From NCBI GenBank assembly GCA_963726435.1, contig CAVSCJ010000004.1:372001-436000 (forward strand): a stretch of DNA of 64,000 bases, given 5' to 3'. Under the pieces are notes generated by a model. That model made no database searches. It was not told where the DNA came from and saw only the letters and a list, made by a program, of their open reading frames with translations. This document shows positions 60,943 to 64,000 of the stretch, piece after piece; within the stretch, counting starts at the first letter, position 1, and each line of letters begins with the position of its first letter. A program made the translations under genes and the position numbers. This DNA comes from PALSA-660 sp963726435. Lineage in GTDB: Bacteria > Actinomycetota > Coriobacteriia > Anaerosomatales > PALSA-660.

Positions 60943-62199
60943 ATGAGCGCGCAGGGAGTGCCCAGGAAGCGCCGGCGTTGGATCTGGTGGGTCGCATTGG
61001 CCGTCGTCGTGGTGGTCGTCGCCGTCATCGCGATCTCGATGCTGGGGACTTCGACAACCACCGGTACCATCACGACCGCCAAGGTTCAGAGGCAGACGAT
61101 ACAGGCCGTCGTCAGCGGCAGCGGCAACGCCGTCGTCTCCGACGTCACCGAAGTGCAGCCGGGTATCACGGGTACCGTCACCGACCTGTCGGTGAAGCTG
61201 GGCCAGACGGTCAAGGCCGGCCAGCTGCTCTTCAAGATCACAAACCCGAGCCTGGACGCGCAGGTCGAGCAGGCCGAAGGTCAGTACCGTCAGGCGAAGC
61301 AGAGCCTCTCGCAGGCCAAGGCGAGCGTCATCCAGGCGCAGAACGCGCTGCACAACGCCGAGCACCCGGCCAAGGTCGGCACCACCACGCCCTCTCCCGA
61401 TCCGCGGGCCGTCAGGCTCGCCAGGCAGCAGCTCACCACGGCCAAGCTCGGCCTCACGTCGGCGAACGAGAACCTGGACAGTGCATCGACCTCGCTCAGC
61501 CAAGCGAAGGACACGGCGGACAAGCGGACCGTGACCGCGCCGGTCGGCGGAGTGATCACGGTCCTCAACGCCCAGAACGGCCAGTCACTCAGCGGGAGCG
61601 GGTCATCCAGTTCCGGTTCGTCCGCGGCCTCCGCAAGTGGATCGACCAACAGCGCCGTCGAGATCTCCGACCTCTCAACGCTCCGCGCGCAGGTGCAGAT
61701 CAACGAGGTCGACCTCGTCAACGTGAAGGTCGGCCAGAGCGCGTCGGTGACGTTCGACGCGCTGCCGTCCGCGGCCGTGTCGGGTACGGTCAGCGACATC
61801 GCTCCGACCGGCACCAACTCATCGGGCGTCGTGACCTACAACGTCAACATCGCGCTGAAGTCGGTCGATCCGCGCTTGCGGCCCACGATGAGCTGCACGG
61901 CCGACATCGTCAGCGAGACACACCCGGACGCGCTCGTCGTGCCGAGTTCCGCCGTGCACACGGACGCCACGACCCAGAAGCATTACGTCGAGACGGTGGA
62001 CGCCTCGGGCAGCATCCGTCAGGTTGTCGTCACCACCGGTCTCGTCGTCGGGGTTCAGACCGAGATCCTGAGCGGCGTCACCGAAGGCACCGTCGTCGTG
62101 ACGAGCGGATCCACGTCCTCCTCCGGCTCGACCACGACGTCGGGCACGGGCGGCGCCGGCCGAGGCGGCGGCGGGGTCTTCAGGATATTCGGGGGCTAG
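60943..62199 (+). CDS. MacA/HlyD-family membrane fusion protein
   Basis: 418 residues. One N-terminal membrane anchor (W-W-V-A-L-A-V-V-V-V-V-V-A), split lipoyl domain (about 50-95 and 190-205), a coiled-coil hairpin (about 100-175) and beta-barrel (P-S-A-A-V-S-G-T-V-S-D-I), then a Ser/Thr/Gly-rich C-terminus. Typical periplasmic-adaptor protein of MacB-type ABC efflux, though here in an envelope that may lack an outer membrane. Next are the ATPase and permease genes, forming a MacAB-like cluster. Confidence 0.88.
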   Translation: MSAQGVPRKRRRWIWWVALAVVVVVVAVIAISMLGTSTTTGTITTAKVQRQTIQAVVSGSGNAVVSDVTEVQPGITGTVTDLSVKLGQTVKAGQLLFKITNPSLDAQVEQAEGQYRQAKQSLSQAKASVIQAQNALHNAEHPAKVGTTTPSPDPRAVRLARQQLTTAKLGLTSANENLDSASTSLSQAKDTADKRTVTAPVGGVITVLNAQNGQSLSGSGSSSSGSSAASASGSTNSAVEISDLSTLRAQVQINEVDLVNVKVGQSASVTFDALPSAAVSGTVSDIAPTGTNSSGVVTYNVNIALKSVDPRLRPTMSCTADIVSETHPDALVVPSSAVHTDATTQKHYVETVDASGSIRQVVVTTGLVVGVQTEILSGVTEGTVVVTSGSTSSSGSTTTSGTGGAGRGGGGVFRIFGG

Positions 62200-62202
62200 G
62201 GC

Positions 62203-62924
<722 letters not shown>

Positions 62925-62928
<4 letters not shown>

Positions 62929-64000
62929 GCCTCTACGACCTGGTGCACGAGACGTTCCTGTCGGTCACGAACAACAAGGTGCGCTCGTCTCTGACCGTCC
63001 TCGGCATCGTCGTGGGCATCGCGTCGGTCATCTTGATGGTGTCGATCGGGCAGGGGTCGCAGGCGAGCATCACTTCCTCGATCCAGTCAGCCGGCGCGAA
63101 TCTCATCACGGTGTCGTCGGGCGGGGGGCGCTTCGGCGGCTTCGGCGGGCCGGGAGGACGTCCTCCCGGCGAGGGCGGCTCGGCGATCACGCTCACGGAG
63201 AAGGACGCCACGCTCATCGAGAGCCTGCCGGGGGTCGCCGGGGTCGCCTGGTCCTCGCAGTCGCAGTACGCGGTCTCGACCCCGGGCGCCAGCGTGGACA
63301 TCCGGGTCATCGGCGTGGCGGGGTCCTACGACAGCGTCAACGCGATCACCACGGCCAGCGGCTCCTTCGTGAGCGTCGAGGACGTCCGCGGCGGTACGAA
63401 GGTGTGCGTGCTCGGGCCGACGGCCGTCACCGACCTGTTCCAGACCGGCGTCGACCCCGTCGGGCAGAGAGTGCGCATCAAGGGCATCAACTTCACCGTC
63501 ATCGGAGTCACGAAGAGCAAGGGCGGCTCGAGCTTCCTCAACGAGGACGAGGTCGTCTACATCCCGCTCACAACCCTCGACCGGTTCCTGAGCGGCAATA
63601 CGAACTTGGGAAGCATCACGGTCCAGTGCGCGAGCGCCGACGTCGTCTCCAGCGTCCAGACAGAGATCACGAGCGCGCTCGTGACGTCGCACAACGTGAA
63701 GGATCCGACCCAGCCCGGCTTCAACGTGCAGTCGCAGGCGGACATCCTCTCCACCGCGTCGACGATCACGGGCACGTTCACGGTCCTGCTGGCGTCGATC
63801 GCCGGGATCTCGCTGCTCGTGGGGGGTATCGGGATCATGAACATGATGCTCACGACCGTGACCGAGCGGACGCGCGAGATCGGCCTGCGCAAGGCGATCG
63901 GCGCCCGCCCGCGCGACATCACGTCCCAGTTCCTGGCCGAGGCCGTGACGCTGTGCCTCGCTGGAGGCGTCATCGGCATCCTCTTCGGCTGGGGCGGCTC
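62925..64000 (+). CDS. MacB-like FtsX-type ABC permease, truncated by window edge
   Basis: Partial, at least 358 residues and still open at 64000. Begins (GTG) M-S-L-Y-D-L-V-H-E-T-F-L-S-V-T-N-N-K-V-R-S-S-L with the first helix (T-V-L-G-I-V-V-G-I-A-S-V-I-L-M-V), a large extracytoplasmic MacB_PCD domain (about 45-275), then F-T-V-L-L-A-S-I-A-G-I-S-L-L-V-G-G-I-G-I-M-N-M and R-E-I-G-L-R-K-A-I-G-A, typical of FtsX/MacB. Exports peptides, macrolides or lipoproteins depending on system; substrate unknown here. Confidence 0.9.

Overview
The window is a GC-rich bacterial chromosome segment with many GTG starts, GTGA/ATGA gene overlaps and very little non-coding DNA. The gene content points to an actinobacterial relative of the class Coriobacteriia (possibly the OPB41/Anaerosomatales side). 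It combines a V-type rather than F-type ATPase operon, an NfnAB-like pair and a UPF0210/ACT pair with a block of core genes (rsmI, abrB-like, metG, tatD, yabE-like, rsmA, veg, ispE, spoVG, glmU, prs, ctc, pth) whose order matches the origin-proximal block of Bacillota such as Bacillus subtilis. The taxonomic placement is inference; no rRNA is present.

Layout. 1-6.1 kb: a Tat-exported protein running off the left edge, a PAS-PAS-PAS-GGDEF protein, a META-domain lipoprotein, two small proteins and a CtpE-like P-type ATPase. 6.17 kb: an intact tRNA-Phe(GAA). 6.2-16.1 kb: an accessory region in which five copies of the tRNA-Phe 3' end, progressively more diverged with distance and mostly followed by their own hairpin, separate short cargo modules. 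The cargo is a DUF998 protein; a TetR regulator with DUF4386 and an MDR oxidoreductase; a Tat protein; a phosphatase/lipid-kinase pair with two small membrane proteins; and a FAD oxidoreductase with a methyltransferase. No integrase is visible. 16.2-19.2 kb: a large secreted IPT/Asp-box repeat protein. 19.6-24.2 kb: Rieske protein, ROK kinase, DUF362 ferredoxin-type protein, membrane protein and rsmI.

24.2-36.2 kb is the conserved block for translation, rRNA methylation, isoprenoid and UDP-GlcNAc synthesis, PRPP synthesis and cell-wall remodelling, with a tRNA-Gln(UUG). 36.3-45.7 kb: an M23 endopeptidase, a small membrane protein, ApbE, NfnA/NfnB-like flavoproteins, a LytTR response regulator, a lipoprotein, UPF0210 plus ACT protein, DUF951 and a degenerate M23 protein. 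45.9-54.9 kb: a complete V-type ATPase operon (H-I-K-E-C-F-A-B-small membrane protein-D). 55-57.8 kb: a TldD/TldE pair. 58-64 kb: a two-component system followed by two small membrane proteins and a MacAB-like efflux system, the last gene cut by the right edge.

At least a dozen genes, including the essential-looking ATPase subunits A, B and K, are interrupted by single-base frameshifts while the protein on both sides stays well conserved. This looks more like indel errors in a draft or long-read assembly than real decay, and coordinates of these genes are given as their outer limits.
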